Shown: positions 47,272 through 59,137, counted from the stretch's first letter. The stretch is DNA of 64,000 nucleotides from Diospyros lotus (GCF_014633365.1 NC_068341.1:19450339-19514338), one strand, 5' to 3'. Notes: generated by a model not told the origin, from the letters alone. A program made the numbers and translations.

Positions 47272-48561
47272 TCAGGAAACTACTCCCACTGTCATCAGAC
47301 TAAAAGTCTCAACTAGCTTCCACTCAAATATCATCATTCCAGCCACATCAGTGGTTTCTTTTTTGCTTAGGGCATTAGTCACAATGTTAGCTTTACCTGG
47401 ATGGTATTGGATAGTATAGTTGTAATCTTTTAACAGCTCCATCCATCTCCGTTGCCTCATGTTCAATTCTTTTTGTGAGAATACGTATTGTAGGCTCTTG
47501 TGATCAGTAAAAATTTTGAATTTCTCGCCATATAAATAATGTCTCCAAATCTTTAAGGCAAACACCATCGCTGCCAACTCCAAATCATGGGTCGGGTAAT
47601 TCTGCTTGTGGTTCTTAAGCTGTCGGGACCCATAGGCAATGATCTTACCGTGTTGTATCAGCACACATCCCAAATCGTTTCTTGAGGCATTGGTGTACAC
47701 CATAAATTCTCCTAATCCGTTTGGCATAGCCAGTACTGGAGTGGTAGTGAGCTTATCCTTAAGCATCTGAAAACTCTCTCTGCACCGCTCGTTCCAATCG
47801 AACTTCATCCCCTTCTGAGTTAACTTGGTGAGGGGCATTGCAATCCTGGAAAATCCTTCCACGAATTTTCTATAATACCCAGCCAATCCCAGGAAACTCT
47901 TGACTTCTGTAATAGACTGAGGTTGCTTCCAATTCTTCACAGCCGCTATCTTTGTCTGGTCGATGAATATTCCTTCGGCCGATATGACATGCCTTAAAAA
48001 TGCCACTTGGTATAACCAAAATTCACATTTCGAGAATTTGGCATACAACTTATGTTTTTGCAACGTTTGCAATACCACTCTTAAATGTGACTCGTGCTCC
48101 TCCTCCGATGGAGAGTATATCAGTATGTCGTCTATAAAAACGATCACGAACTTGTCCAAAAATGGTCTGAAAACTCGGTTCATGGTATCCATAAAAGTTG
48201 TTGGGGCATTGGTTAGTCTGAACGACATCACCATAAATTCGTAGTGCCCATATCGAGAACGAAAAGCTGTCTTAGGTACATCCTCTGCCTTGATCCTTAA
48301 TTGGTAGTACCCTGATCTCAAGTTGATCTTTGAGAAGATCTTGGCTCTTTGTAACTGGTCATACAACTCCTCTATTCTGGGGAGTAGGTACTTATTTTTG
48401 ACAGTTATCTTGTTTAGCTGCCGATAATCTATACACATCCTCAAACTCCCATCTTTTTTTTTAACAAAAAGCATTGGCGCATCCCATGGCGACATGCTAG
48501 GTCTGATGTCCAACAGCTCTTGAAGTTGGGCCTTTAATTCTCTTAATTCTGTGGGGGCCAT
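47272..48561 (-). pseudogene. Reverse transcriptase and RNase H, open but with lost catalytic residues
   Basis: A 429-codon open stretch. RT motifs: [46 protein letters not shown], and [10 protein letters not shown] with the DD pair. RNase [46 protein letters not shown], and [13 protein letters not shown] at the end. The first RT Asp (normally KIDLRSG) is Asn, the first RNase H Asp (DAS) is Asn, and the conserved Gly of PFGLTNAP is Arg. All fit G-to-A changes. Enzymatically it is most likely inactive despite being open. The stop at 47272 separates it from integrase; in chromoviruses all are one polyprotein. Confidence 0.9.
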
Positions 48562-48562
48562 T

Positions 48563-48957
48563 TTCTATGGGGGTATGGAAACCGGTCTTGACCTCGGTAC
48601 AATTTCTATTGAAAACTTGATCTCTCTCTATGGTGGCAATCCAGGTAATTCTTCAGGAAACACATCCCCGAACTCTCTAACGATTCGCACTTCTTCGATT
48701 TTTAATGGTTCCTCATTTTTCCCTTGGACACACGCCAAGTATCCCTGTGCCCCTTGTCGTAATAGTTTCTTAGTCTTTAGAGCCGAGATCCATTTCCTTT
48801 CACTTGCCCTCTTTTTCCCTCGAAACTTGACATTCAAATCTCCGATCTTGAGACTAACTGTCTTAGCTTTACAATCCAATGTAGCGTTGTATTTGGTTAG
48901 GAAGTCCATTCCTAGAATCACGTCAAAATCTTGAAATTTCAAAAGGATTAGATCCAC
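48563..48957 (-). pseudogene. Protease-RT linker segment of the polyprotein
   Basis: Minus-strand frame with DVILGMDFLTKYNATLDCK, then KRASERKWISALKTKK and FGDVFPEELPGLPP just ahead of RT. This is the second half of the aspartic protease fold and the linker of Tekay-like elements. It is out of frame with the preceding protease because of a small deletion at about 48985 (after GKSLE). Confidence 0.85.
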
Positions 48958-48964
48958 CAGGAAC

Positions 48965-49785
48965 TCAATTGCTCCTATCTGAATCTTCTAGAGACTTCCC
49001 CATCGGGGTTGCCACGATCATACGACAGTTCAAGTTTTCTGATTTTTCTCCTAGTACTTCAGCGAATGCATGCGAAATGAATGAATGACTTGCTCCTGAA
49101 TCTATCAAAACATGCATAGGAATACCAGATATAAACATGGTACCTTCGATTACGGTTGGGTCTTCTACCGTATCTTGTCGAGTCAGATGAAATACCCTTC
49201 CCTGCTGCACCCTGGCATTTCCTGACGAACCCTGAGGTTGACTCATCTGCCGCGGCTTGGGGCAATCCTTTGCAAAATGTCCTATCTGTTGGCAGTTAAA
49301 AGAAGTGATTCCTTTCTTGGGGTAGTTTAGATTGATATGTCCTTCATCTCCGTAGTTGTAGCAATCTTTCGTTCCTAGCCGGCACGGCTTTACGGGGTGT
49401 TGCTTCTGGCATCTCGTGCACAGATTACTAGGCTTGAACTTAGGCCTCTTGAGATCCAACTTCTTGCTTGCTCTGTGATTACTTTCTTGCTGACTTTCTA
49501 CTTGAATGGCTTCGATCCGACTCAGATTAGCCTAAGTTGTGATAACTTGTAGTACCGTCTCTACATAGGACTAAGTACTTATGCTGCTCAGGGCTCGCTG
49601 AAGCCTCAAATTTAGTCCCCCCAAGAACTTTTGAGCTTTGATCCTTTCATCTCATTCATAAATGGGCATGTACCTGATCAATCGGTTGAAAGCATATTCG
49701 TACTAGGCTACGATCATGTCCCCGGTTTGCCTTAATTCCATAAATTCTCTCTCCTTCTTCACTCTCAAATTTAGAGGAAAGTACT
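48965..49785 (-). pseudogene. Gag C-terminus with zinc knuckles and protease active site
   Basis: From right to left: the gag tail (EREFMELRQTGDMIVA, then RYMPIYE), degenerate with stops until 49459. Then a double zinc-binding region: CTRCQKQH, a first knuckle with one Cys lost (CYNYGDEGH), and an intact second (CQQIGHFAKDC). Then the protease: EGTMFISGIPMHVLIDSGAS followed by HSFISH, with the catalytic DSG. The frame ends at 48965 after a short deletion. The right edge is the insertion point of the solo LTR (target duplicate GTACT at 49781-49785). Confidence 0.88.
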
Positions 49786-50946
49786 TGTAATGACCCAAAT
49801 TTATTTATTATTACTATTGTTAATATAGATAATATTATTATTGTTAATATTGATATTATTATTATTATTATTATTAGTTAAAAGGTGTTCCCAGCAGCTT
49901 TCGTTGCCCACCTCCGTTTGCTTCCAGATTCCCAAGCCACTTAGTTGCTCGATTGAGGCGGTGGTGTGGCTGAGCTTAAGGAGGGTTAGCAACGTGTTTA
50001 ATGGGTGTTAAGTGGAAGGAGAGGGAGCAATGTGATCAGCCAAGTGAGAAGGAAAAAGAAGCAAAGGAAGTTGCAGGGGCCAAGAGCGAAGAAGGAGCAG
50101 CAGCGAAGCAGAGAGGAGTTGCAGAGCAGAGGAGACTGAGGGTGTGTCGCAGCTGTCGTTCCGATTCGGTTCCAGCAAGCTCTTCTCCTCTTCTCTTCCT
50201 TGAATCGCTGTGGTTATTCGGTGCATGTGCAGGGAGAAAACTTTATGCGTTGTGCATCTGTGAAGCCTTCCATGTATATATATATATATAGGCGTGAGTG
50301 ATGGGTTAGCCGAGAGTCTGCTGGACCTCCTCCTCTCCCTCTTCGATCGTTTCTCCTTTTTCTGCTGCTCTCGGTAATGGCCTGGATAAATTAAATAGTG
50401 GCTGTGAGTTTAAGTGTATAAGAGGCTGTTGATATATATAACGTGGATATACATATATATGGTAATATATAGTGACTATTTCGGAGGCCCTGTCTAAGCT
50501 CCTTTCTCTTTCTCTATTCCCCCACTTGGTTGATTGTGGGTGATTTTTAAGAGAATAATTTGACTTATACAAAACTTAGATCCAGATTGATGCTCTCGCT
50601 GGGGGAGGAATTGGATTGTTATATATCTGTATATATATAATTATACACTTATTGTATAAACATACTCGATTAAGGTAGCTTATAGTTGCTATAAGTATTT
50701 ATACACAGTTATATATATATATATATGTAGTTGCATTAGGCGAGTGACAAGCCGAGGCTCAGTCCAAGTCCATGCTCAATGTTTTAAACCTCCATATTGT
50801 TGATTTGAGGTGGTCCTTAAAAGAGTAGCATATTCTTCTCAAACTTTAGACCTTAGTCTTTGTTTTCGCTGGAGAAGAATTCTTGATATATATATATATA
50901 TATAAATATATTATTGTTCTGGAAGTAAGAAGGTGGAAGCATGAAG

Positions 50947-50986
<40 letters not shown>

Positions 50987-52546
50987 AGTGTGGGGGTAAT
51001 GTGTAGCAGTGGGATTGTGTGAAGTCAACATGTTCAACTTGAAGTAGGTTAGCAAATAATACTAGTAATAGAAATTTGGGTAAATAATATGTAATTATTA
51101 TTATCTTTCTTTCTTGGTACTAATCTTAGTAATACTACTAGTAAATAATATGTATTATTTGTCATAAAGCATTGAATTATATATATTTATAAATAATATG
51201 TTACTAGTAGATAAGTATTAAAGGTAATAACTCTTTGGGTTATTATAATGTAAAAGTATAAATTAACAAGGCACTAAATGTTGTAACAGTATCCAACGTT
51301 TCTTGGTTGTATCTCAGAGAGTTTGTTCACTCTTTACCTTATAAAAGGAATGAAGATAGGTACCTACGGACTAGATGCTAGCTAAGGTCCTTAACACTGT
51401 TTTTCCTGTGCCAACCAGTTAAACTCATACGACACGTCCAAGTGCTCAACGTACACTCAAGTCGAGTTTATGCATTTTGTGTGGTTCATTTACACTTGAG
51501 TGCTTGTTACGATCATGTTATATTTATCTGTAGTTGGTAGACACGAGCATTTGCATTAGGCGTGTGTTTTACTAGTTTGGCGAGGCTTAGCGGGATGCTT
51601 GGCTTATGGGGGCTTCGTATCCTATTCGGTCTACTACACCACCCTTATATGTTGCACTTGCATTGTCATGGCGCCACTTTTGAAATACAGCTATACGGTG
51701 TCAGGTTTTCCCGAACCGAGTAACTTAAGGACGCCTCGGCGTGCCTAGATTTTTATTTAAGGACGCCTCGGCGTGCCTAGCTTTTTATTTTAGTTGCTTA
51801 TGCAGGCCAGAGGGTGTGGTCGCTCCCACCCAGGCGAGTTTCAGCTCGTAGTACAGGTACAGTCTGCCTTCAAGGCAGTAGCAAGTTTGTGATAAGGACT
51901 TGGGTGCTAGTGCATTCCTTATTTGGGCTCCAAGATCCTGTATATGTGCATTGTTACTTATGCAGTTGGTACTTGTGTTAGTTTATGAGATTGCATGGCA
52001 TGTTATGCATGAGTTTCGGTTTGTTATGCACTTGAGATGCAAGTTTACTCTTAGTACCTACTTTATCTATCTTTCCTTTATTTATGAGCTTGCTGAGTTA
52101 TTTGAACTCACCTTGTTTTCTCTTCATTCTAGGTAAAGGCAAGGACTCAGTTGTGGGCGAGTCTAGTAGTTCTCGATTACTTGGTTAAGCGGTGTACAGG
52201 GCTATGCAGACCTAGCAGTTGTCAGCCTGGGAGTTTCTTTTTGTGCATTTTGTCGCTTCTGGACTGTATTTTCTTTAGTTTATTTGGGTTTGTATGGTTT
52301 ATGTTTATTTTGTGGTCGGTGTGCCAGAGATGTTTGTTATGCATGCCTGGGCTATGTAAGCCTAAAGATTAGTTGATGTATAGTTGTTGAGGTTTTGTAA
52401 TATATGCCGGGATGGCAAGTTTTCTCTATTAGTTTTCTCTTGGTATTTATCAGTGGCATGCATGATAAGTTCTTCCAAATCAGGTTGTCTCTATTTTAGT
52501 AGGGCACCCGCTCTGGTTCTTTGGGGACCTAGGTGGGGGCCTTATA
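49786..52546 (+). repeat. Solo LTR inserted in gag, plus orientation
   Basis: TGTAATGACCCAAATTTATT ... GGTGGGGGCCTTATA, 2761 bp, flanked by GTACT on both sides (49781-49785, 52547-52551). The last two bases are TA where CA is expected, a probable C-to-T change. It contains several TATATA runs, a (TA)n(TG)n tract (about 50946-50988) and a 32-bp direct repeat (51726-51790, AAGGACGCCTCGGCGTGCC). It is one of two large LTRs in this window in the plus orientation (with 61148). Confidence 0.85.
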
Positions 52547-52551
52547 GTACT

Positions 52552-53023
52552 TTTCGTCGAAGAGTTCTTTGAACTGGTCCCAGGTGACGTATGGTGCCCT
52601 AGCTCGAGGGGTCATTGCTGGCTTAACTCCTTTCCACCATCTATCTGTCTCGTCTTGAAGCATGAATGTGGCACAATTGACTTTCTCCTTTTCTCCATAG
52701 TGTAAGTGGTCTAGCAGCTTCTCCGTTTGTTCAATCCAGAATTCCTCTTCGTTGGGGTCCACGCCAAGTTTCCCTTGAAAAACGGGAGGATTATGTCGCT
52801 GGTAGAGGTCGAGCATGTTGACTGCATGGCCATCCTGGGAGTGAGTTCCTTGCATAAATCCTACCATGCTTCCCATTATTCGCTCCATTTGGTCAAGTCG
52901 ACTGCTCCCATTCTCCTGGCTAAAGTCGTCTTCCGGGTTGCCACTTGTGTTTCCCTTCGCATTGCTAGCTCGTTGATTGGGTGTCCTAGGTCCTACCGTT
53001 ATCTCCCTTTGAGTGTTTACCAT
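52552..53023 (-). pseudogene. Gag N-terminal domain (retrotransposon gag)
   Basis: Minus strand, likely start at 53023 (MVNTQREITVGPRTPNQRA). It contains QMERIMGSMVGFMQGT, then the gag core NPPVFQGKLGVDPNEEEFW, EKLLDHLHYGEKEKVNCATF, ML.DETDRWWKGV and YVTWDQFKELFDEKYY, where the solo LTR breaks it. The other part lies at 48965-49785. The core WW and F..KYY motifs are typical of Ty3/gypsy gag. Confidence 0.88.
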
Positions 53024-53182
53024 CTGGAAAGAAAATAACATTCTCGATTAGCTCACAAGTCTTACCATTCGTTAAAGTTTAACCTTCATATATTTGTACA
53101 AATATTATACATCCGATTACAAAATGTTATAGGCAACACACTACATAAGTCATGGAGATAGTTAGAGCATTTCTAGCTATAT

Positions 53183-53749
53183 CTACTTTGGTTCGGACGA
53201 CTTCCATATCCAGGCGTTCTTTTCGTCTTCGGACTCGTACGGTGGTCCCTCGAGATTGTCTCTAACCTCTTCGATCTCTTCCTCGTCCTCGGATTCTGTG
53301 TCCTCAAACTCAAAAGGGTTATTCTCAACCCAGAGTATGGGTACATCATTTTCCTCTTCTGCCTCGATTTGGCCTCCCATTTCTTCTTCCTCCTCTCCCT
53401 CAATCGGGTATCCCATTTCTTCGTCAGACTTCTCCACCAGCACCGGCACATATAGCTCGACCAGTTGTTCACGAATTCGCTCGCAATAAAGATGGAATTC
53501 GGGGAATTGCTTGCCCTGCCGGACCCAATCAGCGAAGTCTTGCAGATCGCCTTCCAAAACACCAACAAGCATATTTATCTGGAACTTGACTAAGTCAGGC
53601 CAGAGTCGGTAACTAAGGGCTATGTCATCAATGATTTCTTCTATTTGGACCAGATGCTCCATGATGCCTTCGTTCGGTTCCGGGTTCCGAGTGTCGAGAC
53701 GATGCGCCCAATGTTCAACTAATACATGTTCTGAGAAGTTTCCCGCCAT
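53183..53749 (-). CDS. Extra acidic ORF between primer site and gag, intact
   Basis: 188 codons, start at 53747-53749 (MAGNFSEHVLVEHWAHRLD), 128 nt downstream of the primer site and ending 160 nt before gag. The N-terminal half is helical-looking (HLVQIEEIIDDIALSYRLW, QINMLVGVLEGDLQDFADWV, FHLYCERIREQLVELY). The C-terminal half is extremely acidic (EGEEEEEMGGQIEAEEEND, FEFEDTESEDEEEIEEV). It has no known motif and is neither gag nor an env-like protein (no signal peptide or TM segment). The other Tekay-like copy (40828-43796) has a diverged equivalent. It is open while every gag/pol part of this element is broken, which may be chance given its size. Confidence 0.65.
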   Translation of the reverse strand: MAGNFSEHVLVEHWAHRLDTRNPEPNEGIMEHLVQIEEIIDDIALSYRLWPDLVKFQINMLVGVLEGDLQDFADWVRQGKQFPEFHLYCERIREQLVELYVPVLVEKSDEEMGYPIEGEEEEEMGGQIEAEEENDVPILWVENNPFEFEDTESEDEEEIEEVRDNLEGPPYESEDEKNAWIWKSSEPK

Positions 53750-53876
53750 CCTGCCATTATAATTCCCGTTAGTATCCCTAATTGACCTCGAGTTGGTATT
53801 TCTAACCTTCTTAGATTATCGATATAAGTGCTAATGTTCAGTCTAAATTCTCTTCCTAGGTACCCTACTTGGTTGA

Positions 53877-53888
53877 GCTCTGATACCA
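53877..53888 (-). promoter_or_regulatory. Primer binding site of the Tekay-like element
   Basis: Minus strand TGGTATCAGAGC, exact, 2 nt inside the right-hand (5') LTR. Confidence 0.92.
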
Positions 53889-53890
53889 AC

Positions 53891-56001
53891 TGTAACACCC
53901 CACTTACTCAGGGCGTGTTATAACCTAAGAAATTTGGGACTTATTTTTTTTTTTCACGTGCTAAATTTATTTATTCCCAAAATTCCCTTAAACCTATCTG
54001 GTGCTAGGCGAAATAATTCACACACTAGATTTAAACAGAATCACATAAAGCGAAAGCTGAAATCGAACTTGATCATAGAATTTCATAGATAACTGAACAT
54101 AGTACTTGTTACAAAGTTCTCACGATACATAAGCTTTCAAAGATAATTTAAAACGTACATTTTTGCTACACATAATACTTGAAATGTTCATGCTATAACA
54201 AACATGGTACAACTTGCTCATTTCTCGACAACTCGTGTCGTTACACATCTTCGACTTTCGTACCATCACTGCAAGTCCCAATTGAAACGTTGAATATTCC
54301 AAGGCCAAAACCCGAATTAGCTGATGAACCATCTAAGTAAGGGTACAAAATATTTTAACATGTGTGTATAAAATGTCTTACTCATCGTAGGTGTCAACTG
54401 GACCCTTCATGCTACCTACCATTTTTACGGCCACCTCTTTCAAAGCCGGGGTGTATGGGGGCACCCTTGGTACAATAGCAGTTCCAGTTCGTACTCCCTA
54501 CGGCCACGATGCATGTGATCAATGATATCAACGTGTACATATGCATTTCATAGTATGTCATGTGTGCAGTCTACGTGATAGATACATATCAGAGTATGTC
54601 AATATGATGAAAACATTCCCGAAGATTGGGGTTTAACATAAACATTTATAACCGTACTAAACTTGTAACAGTACACTTACATTTCACAATTAAGCTGTCT
54701 CGATAAGCGTGACGACCTCGATAAACGTGTCAAACGAGCTATTTCCCAATCCTCGGGCCTCAAAGATTCCTAAAATATTAAATTTATTCCAGAATATCAA
54801 TTTACTATTTTTCTCATAATTCTCATAATTTTTCCTTATTCATGATAAATATCTAAACCCTCATTTAACCCAATTTTTCTTCACTAATATTATTAAAATA
54901 ACATTTCTAGCCTTCTGAATTTTTTTTGTAATTTTTCAAATTAAATTTCTATTTTTTCCTTATTTCCATAATAACAAAATCACTTAAATAAATAATTAAT
55001 TTAGTATTTTCCAGAAATTTTTTCCCAAAATAAGGTATAAACGAAATTCTAGGTTTTCTGAAATTTTTTCAGAATTTTTGCAAAACTTTTCCTATTTTAT
55101 TTTTTTTTCATTTTTTTTTTCTTTTCCACCTGGCGCGTGCGTGCAGGCCATGCGCCTCCTCCCCACGCCCTGGCGCATGCAGCCACACGCCCGACCTGGT
55201 TTGTCTTCTCCAGTAATGCTGCCGCACCACGAACTTCGAAACGAGATTCTACTCCCCTTAAACCCAACCCCTTAATCTCGAAAATGGCTTCAAAATTAAA
55301 AAAAAAAAAAAAACTAAAAATACCTTGTTTAGGCGTTCGAAGGCGCAGCTCTGGCGGTGGCGCGATTTTCTAGTGAGGCTTCGTTTCCTTGCTTCTACTG
55401 CTCCGTTTGTCACCAAATGCTCAAGAGATCTTGCCCACAATGCAATGATTAAAACCCCACTCACCAATCTCTCAAATACTTCCCCAAATGCCCAATCTTT
55501 GAAGTAAAAAATTTCTGATGAATGGCCTCGCTTGAATTCGGCTATTTATAGCCCAAACTCGACGTGACTTGTCCCATCAAGGGAGGTCACGCATCCTGAA
55601 GGCCACTCCGACAACCATTGAGGCATTAATGCCCCCTACCTCTGATTGCTTGTTGTAGGCGCAGCAAGAGCATGGCCATCGCGCTTGCTCCGATTTTATG
55701 ATTTTTTTAATATAATATAATATACATATATACATACATACGAATTTATCATATATAATATACATATATACATTCAACAGTATAAAAAATCCCAATTTTG
55801 ATACATAATATTTATATAATTTCTAGTATTTTTTACTATGATTAAACTATATACTTTATACAATTTAATAAATTTAACTAAATAAATTTATACATACCTA
55901 ACCCTATGAAATTTACTAATAACACTAAAATTCTAATAATTTCTTTAGGGTCTAAAATACCAAAATTTTGATTATTATTTACGATGTCTTAGGGTATTAC
56001 A
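53891..56001 (-). repeat. Right (5') LTR of the Tekay-like element
   Basis: TGTAACACCCCACTTACTCA ... GGGTATTACA, 2111 bp. TATA box CTATAAATAG on the minus strand at 55542-55551. It contains the sequence (54290-54660) that the left LTR lacks. Next 5-mer to the right is ATAAT; no matching duplicate could be assigned on the left. Confidence 0.9.
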
Positions 56002-58515
56002 ATAATGCCTTGCGTCTTTACAATTCATCCGCTTCTATGTCTTCGCTACAAATCTCATCTGGAACATTTGAATGTTCTACGGGCAAGACCCACATTAGAT
56101 GATGAATCATCTAAGTAAGAGTACATTATAACGCATATGTATGAATGGAATGAAAATAACATCATAACTCTCATGTTTGAGTCGACTGTACCTTAAGATT
56201 ACCCACCATTTTAACAATCTCCCTGCCAGACCGGGGTGTATGAATTATCTAAGTAAGAGTACATCATAATGCATATGTATGAATGGAATGAAAATAATAT
56301 CATAACTTTCATGTTTGGGTCGATTGCACCTTAAGATATTACCCGCTATTTTTACAGTCTCCCTGCCAGACCGGGGTGTATAGGTGCACCATTGGCAAAA
56401 GCAACGGCGCCAGTACCTAATCCCCATACAACGTATGACCGTAAATTTCATCATGCTCATATGCATACTTTGTCATCAATACATGTAAATGCAATCCATA
56501 AGACATATTCACATCAGGTCATGACAACATGATGAAAATATTTACATAAAATCAGGTTTTGGTGGAACCACTTACAAGCCATTTTTATAAACTAAATTAA
56601 GTTGAATAGTACTACTTACCTCGCAAAAGATAATTTTGCCCCTGGCGTAATTTTGTCTCAAAATTCACGTCGGACTTCCAATCGTATTCAATTATGAACC
56701 TTGGCGTATCTTGGGCATCATAATTATTTAAGAAAATCAAATTTCTAATTTTCTCTAATTTTTCTCATTCCTTCCTATTATTTCCTCAAGATTATGAAAT
56801 AAATACTTCTTCATAAAATTTTCTCAATTTCTATTCTCAATAATTCCTAAAACAATATTCCTAAGCCCCAGAAATTTTCTCATAATTTTCAGAATCCATA
56901 TTCTATTTATTTCTTATTTTCTCTTTGATTTTCAAGGATCTATTGCCTCAAAAAATCCATAATAAATACCAATAATGCATTTATCTTCCAATTTCATCAT
57001 CAAAAATTCTAAAATATCATTCTCATATTTCTGAAATTTTTGAAGATAACTTACATTTCCTTGGAGCGATTCGGTATTCTTCAATACTACGATGAAACCT
57101 CGATTTGCGTACCCAACAATGCCTTCTGTCACAAATTTTCACACAAACTACTAAACCAGCCTATAAGATTTTTCTAAAAAAAATTTTGGTATTTTTCTCT
57201 CTTTATTTTTTTTTTCTTTCTCTTTTTCAGATCTCTTTCTCACTCTCAAATCTTTCTTTCTTACAACCTTTCTCTTTCTAATCTAAATTCTCAAACCTTT
57301 CAAGTTTTCTCTATTTATAGAAGGTTGAGTTAAGCTTAGCATAATTGTAGTGATCCACTATCTTTAATTATTTTGTCACATTTTTTAATTATTTTTCACT
57401 AAATCTCACTCATAATATTTAATTATTTATCCACACCCTACTTTGTCTCCCATATTTCTCAATTATTTCACTCATTATCTTTGATTATTTATCCACACCT
57501 TACTTTGTCTCCCACATTTCTCAATTATTTCATTCATCATCTTTAATTATTTTATCATATTTCTTAATTATTTTCCACTAAATCTCACTCATAATCTTTA
57601 ATTATTTGTTTACACCCTACTTTGTCTCCCACATTTCTCAATTATTTCACCCATTATCTTTGATTATTTGTCCACACTCTACTTTATCTCCCACATTTCT
57701 CAATTATTTCACCCATCATCTTTAATTATTTTTCACTAAATCTTCTTTTAAATAGATTGTTCTTTCATTTAGTTCATTAATTTTAAGCCCACTTTCTTAG
57801 CCTACTAACTTTAAGCTCATTTGCTTAGCTTTTCCTTTTTTTTAACTTAGCCCACTAATTCTTAACCCATTTACTTAGCATTTCCTTTTTCAACTTAGTC
57901 TACTATCTCTAAGCCCATTAGTTCTTTTTTTTTTTTTTTTATATAATCTCTAATGGATGCCAAAAATATTTTAAATATAAAAAAATTAATTATTATTATT
58001 CTAAAAATATTAAGATATTACAACGCGTGCACGCCTGGGCAGCCTGGTTGCCCAACTAGGTTCAAAAACCTAACTTTTGTTTTGCTTGGATGCAAGTTCG
58101 ATCCCACGACCTCCCCTTTCTCTTTGGCACTTTCAATCATCATGCCTACAACCCTCCTTGTGTAATAATCCTTGCCATTGATTCTTAAGGTAACATCCAG
58201 CTTCTAAAATTATTTTTTAACCTCAATAACTTTCAAAAATTAACCCAAATTAATTTATTCTATTCTCTTAATAAATACTTTCAAAAAAAATAATTAATTC
58301 TCTATTTCCTGAAAATAACCTCAAATAATTATTTTAATTCAAAAAATATACCAAATTTAATATTTTCCATTAATTTTCATAAAACCTCACATAACTCAAT
58401 AATCACCCCAAAACCCAAGAATTAAATATTTTCCATAAATCCTCAAATATTCAATAGTCACTTCAAATACGAGAATTAAAAAATTATTAATTATCTCAAA
58501 TTTCGAGATGTTACA
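56002..58515 (-). repeat. LTR fragment, start missing
   Basis: Begins within an LTR (CATCTGGAACATTTGAATG and GATGATGAATCATCTAAGTA also occur ~330 bp into the LTR at 21454) and ends TTTCGAGATGTTACA at 58515. TATA box CTATAAATAG (minus) at 57311-57320. A ~137-bp tandem duplication lies at about 56109-56382, and an irregular ~60-bp repeat (CTACTTTGTCTCCCACATTT) at 57355-57760. Its missing part was probably removed when the Tekay-like unit arrived. Confidence 0.75.
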
Positions 58516-58516
58516 A

Positions 58517-58528
58517 GTTTACCACTAG
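58517..58528 (+). terminator. Possible Helitron-like 3' tail remnant
   Basis: GTTTACCACTAG followed by T. It nearly repeats the tails at 25929-25940 and 33512-33523. Its hairpin is missing, replaced by the LTR end at 58515. It may be the right border of copy 3 that was broken at 33880. Only 12 bp, so tentative. Confidence 0.4.
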
Positions 58529-59134
58529 TTAAGAGAAAAAGAACAAATGAGGCAAAGCAATTGAGCTTGTTTTTTGCAACCTGCAAGCAACCATGGCTAC
58601 GTCCAACAATAGCATAAATTTTTTATGCTAAAATCATGGAGCCGAACAGTGGAAGCGTTCGTGATAGTATGTTAAAAAAAAAATAATAATAACATAAATC
58701 TTATCTTTTTTTCCATTTCTATCACTGGCAATGGAATAGAGGGTCCTCTGTTTTTGTGACCTTTCTTTCAGGGTGGTTGCATTTTATATTTTATCTTATT
58801 TTACCTTTAATTTATGCCACCTAGTTTTAAATCATATTATGCTGCTAATTGGGACATGTTCAATTCTCTACTCTTCAGTTTGTATGTTATATGTAATATT
58901 CCTACTGGGCACCTCACTTCAGTAACCCTTGGTCCAAATTCTACAAAATTTTATAATCATAATTTCATCTATTTTAACAACAATCACAAAGTCTTAATTT
59001 CATAATTATCACTTGATTGGGTGGTCAATTATTTGAATTGTAACCCATCAATCATCTTTATTAATTATTATTTTCTTTATAAAGTTATGATATCTTTAAT
59101 TATACAATAATAACATATCAAGCCCTTACTCTAT
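58529..59134. other. AT-rich DNA, nothing recognised
   Basis: No coding region, RNA gene or transposon end identified on either strand. Confidence 0.5.
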
Positions 59135-59137
59135 TAA

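Larger units (their letters stand above)
44122..56001 (-). mobile_element. Tekay-like chromovirus (Ty3/gypsy), degenerate, with nested solo LTR
   Basis: LTRs at 44122-45735 and 53891-56001 in minus orientation enclose, from right to left: primer site, extra acidic ORF, gag N-terminus, a nested solo LTR (49786-52546), gag C-terminus with zinc knuckles, protease, RT/RNase H, integrase and a chromodomain remnant, then a PPT. Order and the chromodomain place it in the chromoviruses, most like Tekay/Del. All ORFs carry damage. The left LTR is 500 bp shorter and also borders a second primer site, so the unit is not a simple single insertion. Confidence 0.88.

Noticed and set aside
53256..53489. Ser-rich plus-strand open frame
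   Set aside because: Antisense shadow of the acidic ORF at 53183-53749.
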